From Thiobaca trueperi (GTDB lineage Bacteria; Pseudomonadota; Gammaproteobacteria; Chromatiales; Chromatiaceae): DNA of 64,000 nt. The translations under genes were made by a program, and so were the position numbers. Positions 27,327-36,247 of the stretch are shown here, piece after piece. Position 1 is the first letter of the stretch. Each line of letters starts with the position of its first letter. The notes beneath the pieces were generated by a model, which was given only the letters and a program-made list of their open reading frames with translations, did not search any database and was not told the origin of the DNA. The DNA is taken from contig NZ_SMAO01000002.1 of the NCBI RefSeq assembly GCF_004342175.1, positions 248,001 to 312,000 on the forward strand. Reading direction: 5' to 3'.

Positions 27327-27806
27327 TCAATCAGGATTGCCGCGTCCAATGGTCGTTTGCAGAACAACAACAGCCGTTGCGGTAGATCCTTGCCCGCGTG
27401 AGGTGACGCGATAAAGGCCGCTAACATCTTTAAATTCCAATGCGCTGCTTAAATCTGCTAATTTTTCAATGACATAGGTCGGTTTGTTGATGATATCCTG
27501 AATCGTGCCAGTGTAAGTTTGATAGTTGTCCCACGCAGTGTCTTGCTGTGGATCCGGTTTAACCTCGGTCAGTTTTGGCAGTAAATCCGGTGTGGATGTT
27601 TTTGTGACATTTTGTTCGGCTTCACGCAGTGCCGCTTCTGCGGCTTGGAAAGCGAGATTGCGATCTCGCGCATTGCCCGCCATGCGTTCATCGAGACTGG
27701 TGGTTTGAATGGCCGTCACACCAATCAGTGTCATGAGCAGAAGCAAAATCAGCCCGATGACCAGGACAGTGCCGTGTTGTCGGTGGCGGAGTGATTGCTG
27801 CATCAT
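27327..27806 (-). CDS. pilX: Minor pilin PilX
   Basis: A 159-residue protein with an N-terminal helix HGTVLVIGLILLLLMTLIGV and the PilX signature DERMAGNARDRNLAFQAAEA. PilX-type minor pilins sit with PilV, PilW and PilY1 in the tip complex that starts pilus assembly. It lacks the usual Glu+5, as PilX proteins do. It lies 14 bases after pilW and 68 bases before pilY1. Confidence 0.9.
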   Translation of the reverse strand: MMQQSLRHRQHGTVLVIGLILLLLMTLIGVTAIQTTSLDERMAGNARDRNLAFQAAEAALREAEQNVTKTSTPDLLPKLTEVKPDPQQDTAWDNYQTYTGTIQDIINKPTYVIEKLADLSSALEFKDVSGLYRVTSRGQGSTATAVVVLQTTIGRGNPD

Positions 27807-27820
27807 GGTTGTTCGCTTCC

Positions 27821-28861
27821 TTAGGGCAGTCTGTTGCGCAGGGCAATGGTGGTGGTGAACATTTGATAGATGCGCCGGTCTGGAAATGGATTGGCTGAGT
27901 CGTAAAAACTGCCATCGTTTTTCATGAAGGGAAGCGACATCGGCGTTTCCACCAGATTGTCGTCATCGCTGTAGACTAAAAGATTGATTCTGACAGCGAT
28001 CACCTTTTCCCAATTCGTGTCCGTCCAGGCCGAATCTGCCTCGACGTAGTTAGTGCCCGAGTCGGTTAGATAGGTTATCTGCATGTCGAAAACATTTGGC
28101 ATTAACTCAATGTCTTCATAAGAAGAGCCTTTGTCGAATCGCCGCTCCCATAAATTGCGCCGTTCATTTGCGTCTTGAGCAATAAAATAAATCCGGCTTT
28201 GAAGAAGAAGAATTTCCATGTTTTCTTCATAGTCGTGGCTGAATTTATTGCTTGCGGCATCCTTGTTTCCTGGTCCGGGAGTTGCGGTGCTGCTGGCGCG
28301 TGAAAGCGTTGACGCAGTATTAATGGAACGATTCTGAAAGACATCGCAGCCATACGGGTCAGTGATGACGAAAATGGAATTCAGATTTTCATTTGGGTCT
28401 TCCAGAGCGATTGTTGTGGAAGCGGAAGATGTATCGCTTGCCGCCTCTAGGCCGGAAAGTGTTGCAGCATGTTTGAACATGATGACATCGGTTCCGGCAA
28501 CATAATCATTCATCGCTCCGGTGTTGGCGCTTGGGTCGTCTCCCTTTGCTCCATTCCAGCCCTTGATGGGTTTTTTTAGATCGAAGCGATCAGCCGTATA
28601 GCCTTTTGCTGAATCTTCAAGAAGCAGGTTGTTGGGCGATTTGATGCAGGAGCCCTTGAACCCGGCCTGACGGATTTCGCGGGATAGATAGTCGAGTACA
28701 AACCGCCCGTCTTCCTGTAGTCGCGACAAGGATTCAGTTGTTCGGTAACTTTGTTTGCTGCCAATGAAAAGTGAGATAATGCCCGCGGTCAGGAACAAAC
28801 CAACGGTCATGGCGACCATTAGCTCGACCAGCGTAAAACCGCTATTTTTTAGTCTACTCAT
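27821..28861 (-). CDS. pilW: Minor pilin PilW
   Basis: The 346-residue product has a prepilin site MSRLKNSG/FTLVELMVAMTVG with Glu at +5. It continues with the PilW-typical region SLSRLQEDGRFVLDYLSREI and IRQAGFKG. The rest is a beta-rich pilin head with scattered Ser/Thr. Its ATG overlaps the stop of pilV in ATGA (28858-28861). It is part of the minor pilin priming complex at the inner membrane and pilus tip. Confidence 0.92.
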   Translation of the reverse strand: MSRLKNSGFTLVELMVAMTVGLFLTAGIISLFIGSKQSYRTTESLSRLQEDGRFVLDYLSREIRQAGFKGSCIKSPNNLLLEDSAKGYTADRFDLKKPIKGWNGAKGDDPSANTGAMNDYVAGTDVIMFKHAATLSGLEAASDTSSASTTIALEDPNENLNSIFVITDPYGCDVFQNRSINTASTLSRASSTATPGPGNKDAASNKFSHDYEENMEILLLQSRIYFIAQDANERRNLWERRFDKGSSYEDIELMPNVFDMQITYLTDSGTNYVEADSAWTDTNWEKVIAVRINLLVYSDDDNLVETPMSLPFMKNDGSFYDSANPFPDRRIYQMFTTTIALRNRLP

Positions 28862-29388
28862 AACTGAGTCTCGAAACTGAACGAAATGGTCCCATCAATG
28901 CCTAAGTCAGTGCAAACCGGATCGCTCTCACTTTCTTCAGACTCGCTGCGCGAATCATTCCAGCAAATCGTAACGGTGATTTGATTACCCGATGCTGAAA
29001 TATTTCCTTGTCCTTCTGGCAGCAGGCAAGCAAGACGATTTGCCCATTCGTTAAAGTCATCTTCAGCGATATTGGAACCTGTTCGTGTGAAATCGCCTTC
29101 GCATTCTTCGGCTTCGGCATTTCCTTTATAGGCGGCTACCTTGTCCCGATTCGCCCGCATGGCATCGGTAATTTCATACGCCAGATTCGTAGCCTGGGTG
29201 CGCAGATAAGACCCTTGGTTCAACTTGAGTGAGACACTCTGCAATCCAGCTAGACCAAGCAGTCCAACAGAAAGAACAAGGGCTGCAATCAGGACTTCAA
29301 TGAGCGTAAAACCGCGCTGCCGAAAGACGGCGCAGGGCGCAAAATCTGCTGAACGCTTCATGTCGACTCGCTCATCCATCAGGGGCAT
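28858..29388 (-). CDS. pilV: Minor pilin PilV
   Basis: Prepilin leader ending RQRG, then FTLIEVLIAALVLSVGLLGL (Glu+5 present), then the PilV signature LAYEITDAMRANRDK. About 176 residues. The start is uncertain: ATG 29388 has AAGG six bases upstream, ATG 29379 overlaps the fimT stop as TGATG, and ATG 29361 (MKRSADF) would give a shorter leader. I chose 29388 for its ribosome site. Its end overlaps pilW by four bases. Confidence 0.88.
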   Translation of the reverse strand: MPLMDERVDMKRSADFAPCAVFRQRGFTLIEVLIAALVLSVGLLGLAGLQSVSLKLNQGSYLRTQATNLAYEITDAMRANRDKVAAYKGNAEAEECEGDFTRTGSNIAEDDFNEWANRLACLLPEGQGNISASGNQITVTICWNDSRSESEESESDPVCTDLGIDGTISFSFETQL

Positions 29389-29951
29389 GTTGCCTTGCTT
29401 GAGGTCGCCCGGCCAACAGCGCTGACGGCGATGGTTCGCCGTTGATCGCCGGAGCAGCCGGTTGGCGTATAGGTAAAAGTAATCGCTGCCGCCGCCTGTC
29501 CGGTGCCGCGAAAAGTGACCTGTCCGGTGCTTGCGGTAAAGGTGGCGGTTCCGCTGAGGGCAGGCCAGACCCGCAGGATCTCCAATGGGCTGGAACCGGT
29601 GACGTACAGAATCCAGCCATCCGCCCAATTAGTCGTATTGGCGGTGCGGCATGCCGTGGAGTTGGTGGACGAACAGACTGAAACAGAGGCGCCGCGTTTG
29701 ACCGCCTCGCTGCGTGCCAGATTCAAGGCGGTCAGAAATTCGTTGACCTGGGTGGCGGTGCGATTGGTGCGCATCAGATCCTGAAAGCTCGGTACGGCAA
29801 TGGTCATCAGGATGGCGGCAATCGAGAGGGTGATGACCAGCTCAACGAGCGTGACGCCAGCCATGTGTTGCGCCTGCCACGGTCGTGCAGGCGGTTGCAT
29901 GGCGCGGATGGCGGGAACCTTCCTGGTTTGATGGATACGGCTGGCGGTCAT
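29379..29951 (-). CDS. fimT: Minor pilin FimT/GspH family
   Basis: The 190-residue product has a prepilin-like N-terminus MAG/VTLVELVITLSIAAILMTI after an unusually long leader of about 31 residues, followed by AVPSFQDLMRTNR and LNLARSEAVKRG, the GspH/FimT pattern. The C-terminal strand part holds a Cys pair. I chose ATG 29951 (MTASRIHQ) because AGAAGAAAG precedes it; starting at MQPPARP would shorten the leader. It is the first gene of the minor-pilin operon, which runs through pilE. Confidence 0.85.
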   Translation of the reverse strand: MTASRIHQTRKVPAIRAMQPPARPWQAQHMAGVTLVELVITLSIAAILMTIAVPSFQDLMRTNRTATQVNEFLTALNLARSEAVKRGASVSVCSSTNSTACRTANTTNWADGWILYVTGSSPLEILRVWPALSGTATFTASTGQVTFRGTGQAAAAITFTYTPTGCSGDQRRTIAVSAVGRATSSKATCP

Positions 29952-30346
29952 CGGCTTTCTTCTTCGCTCGTCTCGGGTCTGTGGGCGTCGCCACTGGTGG
30001 ACGACTGACGGTTGACGCTGAGGGTCGCTGATGGGTCGTCCCTGGTCAAGTGATCGCGCTGCTCCGCTGTCGGGCGCCCGCAAACGGATTTGGCGTCAAC
30101 GCGCGAGTATCAAAACATGAGATCGATCCGGGCGGCGAGACCGTCATGATCGGTTCGGGTGGCGAGCACGGCGGGATGACGGTGAATCCGTGGGGCTAAT
30201 CTTAGTCCATGTTTTGAGTGAAAAGCGGGAGGTATCGCACAGTTCTTAACTGTCGCCTGGTGTGCGGGCGCCTCCGGTGGCTGGGCTGCCGCGTGCGTTC
30301 AAAGTGTGGACGGAACGCATGCCCCATCCGCTTCATCCTGGGGGCG
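29952..30346. other. Gene-free stretch upstream of the pilin operon
   Basis: About 395 bases lie between the start of fimT and the end of the Rpn-like remnant. No frame looks like a protein. The pilin-operon promoter should lie here on the minus strand, but I could not fix a -35/-10 pair by eye. Confidence 0.45.
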
Positions 30347-30713
30347 TCAGTGGGTGAGCAGTTCGTCAAGGGATTGGATGTCGAGCACAGCGTCGAGCCA
30401 GGCGTCCAGTTGCGGGATGTCGGCGCTATCAATGCGCGTGCTGACTCCGGCTGGCAACGGGCCAAAGCGGCGGGTGAGCAGACGCTTGAGGCTGTCGGCT
30501 TTTCCTTCGGCCTTGCCTTCGGCTTTGCCCTTGGCTTCGCCCTTGACGAAGATGGATTGATAAGCGCGGGTTTCTTCGCGCGGGGTGAAGATGTTCAACA
30601 TCGTCGCGATCTCCTCGTCCGTAAGCGACCGGAAACGATCGATGGGTCGGTTTTCATGCAGTTCTCGGGCGGGTCAGTGCGTTCTCAGTGTAGACGAAGC
30701 GCACGCCGTTTCG
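30347..30713 (-). pseudogene. Rpn/DUF4351-type gene, C-terminal remnant with frameshift
   Basis: On the minus strand the C-terminal part MLNIFTPREETRAYQSIF, the repeat KGEAKGKAEGKAEGKAD and the end LLTRRFGPLPAG...LDAVLDIQSLDELL are intact. Upstream, in frame, come RELHENRPIDRFRSLTDEEI and then a stop. The preceding sense continues in another frame as RNGVRFVYTENALTRP, so a frameshift separates the two, and the N-terminal nuclease half is gone. The lysine/glycine repeat is typical of these recombination-promoting-nuclease-like proteins. Confidence 0.65.
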
Positions 30714-30849
30714 TCAAATGAGGGTGGGGCTTCATTGTTTGTGAGCCTGTTGTACCATGCTGCCTCCCCCGCCATCCGGCATAGAATAAAATCAGAACAG
30801 CAACGCCGCATGCCGCGCCGGACGTGGCTGAACACCTGGACTGTAAAAG

Positions 30850-31368
30850 ATGTTTCGTATCCTTGAGCAATCCCTGCGCACCGGCGTTGTCACCGAGACG
30901 CCGCCCGACTGCGGGGACGCTGAACTCGAACGGCTGGGCATTGAGCTGCGCCGGCTGATCGATGTGCGCTTCGGGCGCAGTCTCGCCATCCGTCAGGTCG
31001 ATGCCGGCTCCTGCAATGGCTGCGAGCTGGAGATCCACGCGCTCAACAATCCTTATCATGATGTCGAGCGTTTTGGCGTCCATTTCGTTGCCTCACCGCG
31101 TCATGCCGATGCACTGCTTGTGACGGGGCCGGTCTCGCGGCACATGGAAACCGCGCTGCGTCGCACCTGGCGCGCGACGCCTGCGCCGAAATTCGTCATC
31201 GCGGCGGGGGAGTGCGCCTGTACCGGGGGTGAGTTCGGTGTTTCTTATGCAAGCTGCGGTGCGGTGGAGAACGTCATCCCGGTGGATGTGAAGATTCCCG
31301 GCTGTCCGCCCGCGCCGCTGGACCTGCTCAAAGGACTGCTTGGGTTCATCGCGTCAGTCCGCGTCTGA
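30850..31368 (+). CDS. Orphan [NiFe]-hydrogenase small-subunit/NuoB-like protein (HycG/HyfI type)
   Basis: The 172-residue protein has the iron-sulfur ligand pattern of the 20 kDa subunit of complex I and group 4 hydrogenases: SCNGCE (Cys55, Cys58), GECACTGG (Cys122) and PGCPP (Cys152). The first pair is spaced CxxC, as in HycG/HyfI/EchC, not the CC of NuoB. It should hold one [4Fe-4S] cluster and pass electrons within a membrane-bound complex. No large subunit, membrane arm or maturation gene is visible on either side; the next gene, 18 bases on, is a polysaccharide deacetylase. The N-terminal extension (about 45 residues) is not part of the cluster fold. It may be a stray subunit of a complex encoded elsewhere. 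Confidence 0.75.
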   Translation: MFRILEQSLRTGVVTETPPDCGDAELERLGIELRRLIDVRFGRSLAIRQVDAGSCNGCELEIHALNNPYHDVERFGVHFVASPRHADALLVTGPVSRHMETALRRTWRATPAPKFVIAAGECACTGGEFGVSYASCGAVENVIPVDVKIPGCPPAPLDLLKGLLGFIASVRV

Positions 31369-31386
31369 GCGACGGCCCGATCAGCA

Positions 31387-32160
31387 ATGCGTCCCCCACC
31401 GCTTTCCATTCTGATGTATCACCAGGTCGGCGACTTTGCGCCGATGCGGGCGCATCGGGCGAATTACTGCGACCGTCGCCGCTTTGCCGCGCAGATGGCC
31501 TTTCTTGACCGCTTCGGGTACCGCGTGCTGAGTCTGGATCAGGCGCTGCGCGGGCTGCGCGGCGAGGAGGTCATCCCGCCGCGCGCCGTGGTGCTGACCT
31601 TCGACGACGCCTATGACAACTTCGCCGATCGCGCCCTGCCGGTGCTGCAACAGCATGGCTTTCCGGCGACGATCTATGCCATCAGCGGCTGGCTCGGGCG
31701 GCGTGCCGACTGGTTCGCCAAGGATCCGGGACGCCCGATTCCCACGCTGATGAGCGGCGAGCGGCTGCGCGCCGTGCATGCCGCTGGCGTCACCATCGGC
31801 TCGCATACGGCCAGTCATGTCAAGCTGGCAGAGGTCGATCCGCCAACCCGACGCGCCGAACTCAGCCGGAGCCGGGCGGATCTCGAAGATGTGTTGGGCG
31901 CGCCGGTAACGCACCTCTGTTATCCCTTCGGCAGTTTCGATCTGGACACGGTGCAGGCCGCCGCCGAAGCCGGCTATGTCAGCGCCACCACCTGTCTGCG
32001 CGGCGCGGCGACGCCGCTGGATCATCCGCTGGTGCTGCCGCGCAAGGCGATTTCCTATGGGGACAATCTGCTTGGCTACTGGTGGAAGCTCGCTGTCAAA
32101 CAGGCGCCGAAACCGGCGCTGGTGGAGTGGCGGAGGCTGGGTGAATCGGCTCAGTGGTAG
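31387..32160 (+). CDS. Polysaccharide deacetylase family protein (NodB domain)
   Basis: A 257-residue protein with the carbohydrate esterase 4 motifs: LTFDDAYDN (motif 1, catalytic Asp pair), SHTASH (motif 2, metal-binding His) and LCYPFGSFD (motif 3). The opening, LSILMYHQVG, is typical of the YadE/PgaB-like group that removes acetyl groups from glycans. No signal peptide is seen, so the enzyme is cytoplasmic or membrane-associated unless exported another way. It starts 18 bases after the hydrogenase-like gene and may be cotranscribed with it. Its last 10 bases overlap the end of yoeB, which runs toward it. Confidence 0.88.
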   Translation: MRPPPLSILMYHQVGDFAPMRAHRANYCDRRRFAAQMAFLDRFGYRVLSLDQALRGLRGEEVIPPRAVVLTFDDAYDNFADRALPVLQQHGFPATIYAISGWLGRRADWFAKDPGRPIPTLMSGERLRAVHAAGVTIGSHTASHVKLAEVDPPTRRAELSRSRADLEDVLGAPVTHLCYPFGSFDLDTVQAAAEAGYVSATTCLRGAATPLDHPLVLPRKAISYGDNLLGYWWKLAVKQAPKPALVEWRRLGESAQW

Positions 32161-32408
32161 TGATAACGCACCTGCGCAATCAGCAGATCCTCGCCATGAA
32201 GCTTGTAGACGATTCGATGCTCAGCGTTGATCCGCCGCGACCAGTAGCCGGAGAGCGCGTGCTTCAAGAGTTCGGGTTTGCCGGTGCCGGCAAAGGGCGT
32301 GCGCTGGATTTCGCGGATCAGACGATTGATCCGTGCCAAGATCTTGCGATCCTCTGTTTGCCAGTCCAGGTATTCCTCCCAGACCCGTTCGGAAAAGACG
32401 ATCCTCAC
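32151..32408 (-). CDS. yoeB: Toxin YoeB (RelE-type mRNA interferase)
   Basis: The 85-residue protein has the YoeB pattern: SERVWEEYLDWQTEDRKIL, FAGTGKPELLKHALSGYWSR and a C-terminal VRYHYH. Glu46, Arg65 and the near-terminal His (catalytic triad of E. coli YoeB) can be placed at GKPELL, WSRRI and HYH. YoeB cuts mRNA on the ribosome and is held inactive by YefM. Its start overlaps the antitoxin stop by four bases (32405-32408), and its 3' end overlaps the deacetylase gene by 10 bases in convergent orientation. Confidence 0.92.
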   Translation of the reverse strand: MRIVFSERVWEEYLDWQTEDRKILARINRLIREIQRTPFAGTGKPELLKHALSGYWSRRINAEHRIVYKLHGEDLLIAQVRYHYH

Positions 32409-32656
32409 TCGATCAATCCCCGCTCGGCTCCGCCGCCGGCTTCAAGCTCGGCGATGGATTCCAGCAACCGCCGGGCGTTGGCTGGACTGCGCAATAGATA
32501 GGCCGTTTCCTGAAGCGCGTTGTAGTCTTCCAGCGAGAGCATGACGACCGCCTGATCGGTCTTGCGGGTGATGATGATCGGCTCATGATCGTCACAGACC
32601 CGGTTCATGGTCTGGGCCAGATTGGCACGGGCGGCGGTGTAGGTGATCGCATCCAT
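32405..32656 (-). CDS. yefM: Antitoxin YefM
   Basis: An 83-residue protein of the Phd/YefM family: MDAITYTAARANLAQTMNRV is the N-terminal DNA-binding/dimer fold, followed by IIITRKTDQAVVMLSLEDYN and a C-terminal helix (ARRLLESIAELEAGG) that wraps the toxin. The start ATG 32656 is the family-typical one; the longer frame upstream has no support. It represses its own operon with YoeB, and an operator-like palindrome lies at 32679-32696. Confidence 0.92.
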   Translation of the reverse strand: MDAITYTAARANLAQTMNRVCDDHEPIIITRKTDQAVVMLSLEDYNALQETAYLLRSPANARRLLESIAELEAGGGAERGLIE

Positions 32657-32678
32657 CGAGTTTTTCTGCGAGCGGATA

Positions 32679-32696
32679 TGTACCGTATATTGTACA
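32679..32696. promoter_or_regulatory. Putative YefM operator (two TGTACA-type half sites)
   Basis: TGTACCGTATATTGTACA holds one exact TGTACA and one TGTACC half, 22-40 bases upstream of the yefM start. The E. coli YefM-YoeB operator is also built on TGTACA cores, which supports autoregulation here. Confidence 0.7.
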
Positions 32697-32752
32697 TGCT
32701 CGACATTTGAGACGATCGATATTCCGCAAACCAAATTGACGATGATGACTCG

Positions 32753-34198
32753 GTGGCGACTTTGAATCCGACCCGTCCTTCCGTTTTTCCCGACTTCACC
32801 CAGGCCCGCGTGCTGGTGGCCGGCGATCTGATGCTCGACCGCTACTGGACTGGAGCGACGCGGCGCATCTCGCCCGAAGCACCGGTGCCGGTGGTGCATG
32901 TCGCCGGGGTCGAGGATCGGCCCGGCGGGGCGGCCAATGTCGCGCTCAATCTGGCGGCGCTCGGGGTGCAAACCGCGCTGGTCGGGGTCACGGGTACGGA
33001 CGAGGCGGCGGACATTCTGGCCGCCCGACTGGCCGGGCAGGGCATCGCGGCGGGGCTGCATCGGCGCGCCGATGTGCCAACCATCACCAAGCTGCGGGTT
33101 CTGAGCCAGCATCAGCAGTTGATCCGGCTCGATTTCGAGCAGTCGCTGGCGCCCGAGGGCGAGGATCCGCTGCCGGCGCTGGTCGCGGAGCGGCTCGACG
33201 GGGCCGATCTGCTGCTGCTTTCAGATTATGCCAAGGGCACGCTTGCCAATCCGCAGCCGCTCATTGCGGCGGCTCGCGCCCAGGGCAGGCCGGTGCTGAT
33301 CGATCCCAAGGGGCGCGATTTCAGCCGTTATCGTGGCGCGACCCTGCTGACACCGAATCGCGGCGAGCTGGAAATGATCGTCGGGGTCTGTCTCGATGAC
33401 GCCATGTTGGTCGAAAAGGGCCAGCATCTGCGTGCCGAACTGGAACTGGATGCCCTGCTGGTGACACTGGGTGAGCGCGGTCTGCTGCTGTTGCGGGCGG
33501 ACGCGCCCGCGCTGCATCTGCCGACCCAGGCGCGCGAGGTGTTCGACGTGACCGGCGCGGGCGACACCGTGATTGCCACCCTGGCGGCGGCGCTGGGTGC
33601 GGGCGTGGCGCTGGAAGATGCCTGCGCCCTGGCGAATTGCGCGGCGGGGCTGGCGGTGGGTAAGCTGGGCACGGCGACTGTCGGCGCGCCCGAACTGGAG
33701 CGGGCCTATCGTGGCGTCGAATGGCACAGCGTGTTGGATCAGGAGGCGCTGATCGCGGCGGTCGCAACCGCCCGCGCGCGCGGCGAGCGGGTGGTGATGA
33801 CCAACGGTTGTTTCGACATCCTGCATGAAGGCCATGTCGCCTACCTCCAACAGGCACGGCGGCTGGGCGACCGGCTGGTGGTGGCGGTCAACGACGATGC
33901 GTCGGTGCATCGGCTCAAGGGGCAGGGCCGTCCCATCAATGGGGTCGCGCAGCGCATGGTGGTGCTGGCCGGGCTGGCCTCGGTGGACTGGGTCTGCCCC
34001 TTCAGCGAAGACACCCCGGAATCGCTCATTTGCCGCGTCAAGCCGGACCTGTTGGTCAAGGGCGGCGACTATCGGCCTGACGACATTGCTGGCGCCGATT
34101 GCGTGCGCGCCAATGGTGGCGAGGTGCGGGTGCTCGATTTTCTGCCGGGGCGTTCGAGCAGTCGGATCATTGAGGCGATTGGCAGATTGTATGACTGA
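32753..34198 (+). CDS. hldE: Bifunctional heptose 7-phosphate kinase / heptose 1-phosphate adenylyltransferase HldE
   Basis: The 481-residue protein has two parts. Residues about 15-330 are a ribokinase-type kinase ([34 protein letters not shown], and DVTGAGDTV with the catalytic Asp). From about 345 there is a nucleotidyltransferase ([16 protein letters not shown] with the HxGH motif). Together they make ADP-D-glycero-beta-D-manno-heptose for the lipopolysaccharide core. The start is GTG 32753, as no in-frame ATG fits. Its end overlaps the next gene, waaA, by eight bases, so both core-LPS genes are coupled. Confidence 0.95.
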   Translation: MATLNPTRPSVFPDFTQARVLVAGDLMLDRYWTGATRRISPEAPVPVVHVAGVEDRPGGAANVALNLAALGVQTALVGVTGTDEAADILAARLAGQGIAAGLHRRADVPTITKLRVLSQHQQLIRLDFEQSLAPEGEDPLPALVAERLDGADLLLLSDYAKGTLANPQPLIAAARAQGRPVLIDPKGRDFSRYRGATLLTPNRGELEMIVGVCLDDAMLVEKGQHLRAELELDALLVTLGERGLLLLRADAPALHLPTQAREVFDVTGAGDTVIATLAAALGAGVALEDACALANCAAGLAVGKLGTATVGAPELERAYRGVEWHSVLDQEALIAAVATARARGERVVMTNGCFDILHEGHVAYLQQARRLGDRLVVAVNDDASVHRLKGQGRPINGVAQRMVVLAGLASVDWVCPFSEDTPESLICRVKPDLLVKGGDYRPDDIAGADCVRANGGEVRVLDFLPGRSSSRIIEAIGRLYD

Positions 34199-35471
34199 CG
34201 TGAATATGACCCTCGGCCTCTACACCTTCATCCTGCGCCTGCTACTGCCTGTCGCGCTGCTGCGGCTGATCTGGCGCAGCCTCAAATCACCGGACTATCG
34301 TCAGCGGATCGGCGAGCGGCTGGCCTGGGGGCGGCCCGCACCGTCGGCTGACCTCTGGATCCATGCCGTCTCGGTCGGTGAGGTTCAGGCCGCCGAGCTG
34401 CTGATCCGTCAGCTTCTGGCCCGCGAACCGTCCAGACGCATTCTGGTCACGACCACGACGCCGACCGGTGCGGCCCGGCTGCGTGAGCTGTGCGGCGAGA
34501 GCGTCGCCCATCGCTATACGCCTTACGATCTGCCGGGAATCCTGCATCGCTTTCTCGATCAGGTGCGGCCCGCGCTGGTGATCGTGATGGAAACCGAGAT
34601 CTGGCCCAATACCCTGGCGGCCTGCGAGCGACGGGGCATGCCGGTGATTCTGGCGAACGCCCGGCTGTCGGCGCGCTCGGCACGCGGCTACGCCCGGCTT
34701 ACCAGTCTGACCCGCACGACCCTGGCGCGTTTTGCCTGCATTGCCGCTCAGAGCGAAGCCGATGCGCGGCGGTTTATCGCACTCGGCGCGGATCCGGAGC
34801 GGGTGCGGGTGACGGGCAGCATCAAATTCGATCTGCGTCAGCCGGCCAGTCTGCTCGATCAGGCGGAATCGATGCGGCGCGCCTGGGGAGTCGGGCGTCC
34901 GGTCTGGATCGCGGCCAGCACCCATGAGGGCGAGGACGGGCCGTTGCTGATGGCCCATCGGCAGGTGCGGGTACGGATTCCCAACGCGCTGCTGGTGCTG
35001 GTGCCGCGTCATCCCGAACGCTTCGAGCGGGTTGCCGCGCTCGTCATGCGTCAGGGTCTGACGCTGGTCCGGCGTAGTCGTCAGGATGTCTGTCGCGACG
35101 ATACGGCGGTGCTGTTGGGCGATACCATGGGCGATCTGCCGGTCTTTCTCGCGGCCGGAGACGCTGCCTTCATCGGCGGCAGTCTGGTGCCGACTGGTGG
35201 TCACAATCTGCTGGAGGCGGCGGCGGCCGGGGTGCCGGTGGCCATTGGTCCGCATACCTTCAATTTTGCGACAATCACTGAGTTGATGGTGGAGGAGGGT
35301 GCGGCAGTCCGCGTCGTGGATGCCGATGAGCTGGCGGCGCTGATGACCGACTGGCTCGGCAACACGCCCCTGCGCGCCCGGATCGGCGAGCAGGGGCGGG
35401 GCGTGGTCGAGCGCAATCGGGGGGCGCTGGAGCGGCTGATCGCTTTGATTGATGAATGCCGGTCAGTCTGA
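34191..35471 (+). CDS. waaA: 3-deoxy-D-manno-octulosonic acid (Kdo) transferase WaaA
   Basis: The 426-residue GT30 enzyme opens with a membrane anchor ([19 protein letters not shown]). It continues with the N-terminal Rossmann half ([19 protein letters not shown], with the catalytic Glu in GEVQA), the hallmark [20 protein letters not shown], and a C-terminal donor site (GTSGHN-like [15 protein letters not shown]). It adds Kdo to lipid A on the inner face of the inner membrane. ATG 34191 overlaps the hldE stop; ATG 34206 is an alternative. Its 3' end overlaps the convergent membrane-module gene by nine bases. Confidence 0.95.
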   Translation: MTDVNMTLGLYTFILRLLLPVALLRLIWRSLKSPDYRQRIGERLAWGRPAPSADLWIHAVSVGEVQAAELLIRQLLAREPSRRILVTTTTPTGAARLRELCGESVAHRYTPYDLPGILHRFLDQVRPALVIVMETEIWPNTLAACERRGMPVILANARLSARSARGYARLTSLTRTTLARFACIAAQSEADARRFIALGADPERVRVTGSIKFDLRQPASLLDQAESMRRAWGVGRPVWIAASTHEGEDGPLLMAHRQVRVRIPNALLVLVPRHPERFERVAALVMRQGLTLVRRSRQDVCRDDTAVLLGDTMGDLPVFLAAGDAAFIGGSLVPTGGHNLLEAAAAGVPVAIGPHTFNFATITELMVEEGAAVRVVDADELAALMTDWLGNTPLRARIGEQGRGVVERNRGALERLIALIDECRSV

Positions 35472-36092
35472 ATAGAGTGCGTCGGCGATCCAGGCGCCGA
35501 AGACACCCGAGGTCACGACGAAGATCCGGCTGGCGGCGGCGGCGGCGGGCGAGATGATGGGCGCTGCGGTTTCGATGCTGACCGCCAGCGGCAGGGTTCC
35601 CAAACCATAGGTCAGGACGTTCACGGCGGCGATCCCAACCAGGGCGCCGGTCGCCAGCACCAGCGGATAGAGGGGATCGGGTTGAGCGGGCGGGGTCGGG
35701 TTCGGGATCTGAGTGGTTGGTGCGTCTGCGGTCTGGACGTACAGATAATGAGCCGCCAGGGCGCTGCCGCCAGCCGCCAGGGCCGCCAGCAGACGACTGC
35801 CCAGGGCGATATCCACCGGCGTGCCGGCCAGGACGCCAGTCACGAAAGGGACCGAACTCAGCGGGTAGGTCAGCATGTTGAACGTCACAGCACCCACGAT
35901 GGCACCAGCGCCGACCGCAAGCAGCCGGTGATCGCTGGCGGGCGCTGGCGCCGGGGTGGTCGTCGGGGTTGCGGTCGAAGCCGGGGGCGATGTCGGTGCT
36001 GACACCGGCGGTTCGGCATGGCAGGTTTTCAGCGGCAGCCATCCGCCGAACATCAGGATGGCGATCAGAACCGGCGTCTTGATTCCACGCAT
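35463..36092 (-). CDS. Putative secreted/membrane protein with two tandem membrane modules (209 aa)
   Basis: An N-terminal signal segment (TPVLIAILMFGGWLPLKTCHA) is followed by a Pro/Thr/Ala linker. Two similar modules follow: module 1 from about 53 (LLAVGAGAIVGAVTFNMLTY) and module 2 from about 140 (LVLATGALVGIAAVNVLTYG ... [16 protein letters not shown]). Each has a glycine-rich helix, a loop and a second helix. The 103-residue neighbour (36248-36559) is a one-module paralogue. Family and function are unknown to me. A palindrome lies 57-83 bases upstream of the start (36149-36175). A related palindrome precedes the isochorismatase-like gene, so the three genes may share a regulator. Confidence 0.65.
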   Translation of the reverse strand: MRGIKTPVLIAILMFGGWLPLKTCHAEPPVSAPTSPPASTATPTTTPAPAPASDHRLLAVGAGAIVGAVTFNMLTYPLSSVPFVTGVLAGTPVDIALGSRLLAALAAGGSALAAHYLYVQTADAPTTQIPNPTPPAQPDPLYPLVLATGALVGIAAVNVLTYGLGTLPLAVSIETAAPIISPAAAAASRIFVVTSGVFGAWIADALYSD

Positions 36093-36148
36093 GTGATACC
36101 TCGCTGTGGCGCCTTCAGGGCTCTTGGTGCAACGCAGTTTGCAATTTC

Positions 36149-36175
36149 ATATCTTCGAATATCTTAAACCGCGCC
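36149..36175. promoter_or_regulatory. AT-rich palindrome A with GC-rich arm (possible operator)
   Basis: ATATCTTCGAATATCTTAAA followed by CCGCGCC. The centre ATCTTCGAATAT is an imperfect palindrome; it matches the core and one arm of palindrome B at 37261-37297. It lies upstream of the 209-residue module gene. A transcription factor binding site is likely but unproven. Confidence 0.5.
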
Positions 36176-36230
36176 AGCCCTGACAATCATCGAATCTGTC
36201 GGGATTGACCAAAACCAAAAAGCACTGCAT

Positions 36231-36247
36231 ACCGCGCCGGTCGCGGT
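36231..36247 (-). terminator. Possible hairpin terminator after the 103-residue gene
   Basis: ACCGCG and CGCGGT pair around CCGGT, immediately after the stop codon on the minus strand. A T-run appears only some 12 bases further on, so termination strength is doubtful. Confidence 0.35.

Noticed and set aside
30218-30721. 167-codon plus-strand frame over the Rpn remnant
   Set aside because: The family-like protein sense (GKAEGKAEGKAD repeat and LLTRRFGPLP) is on the minus strand.
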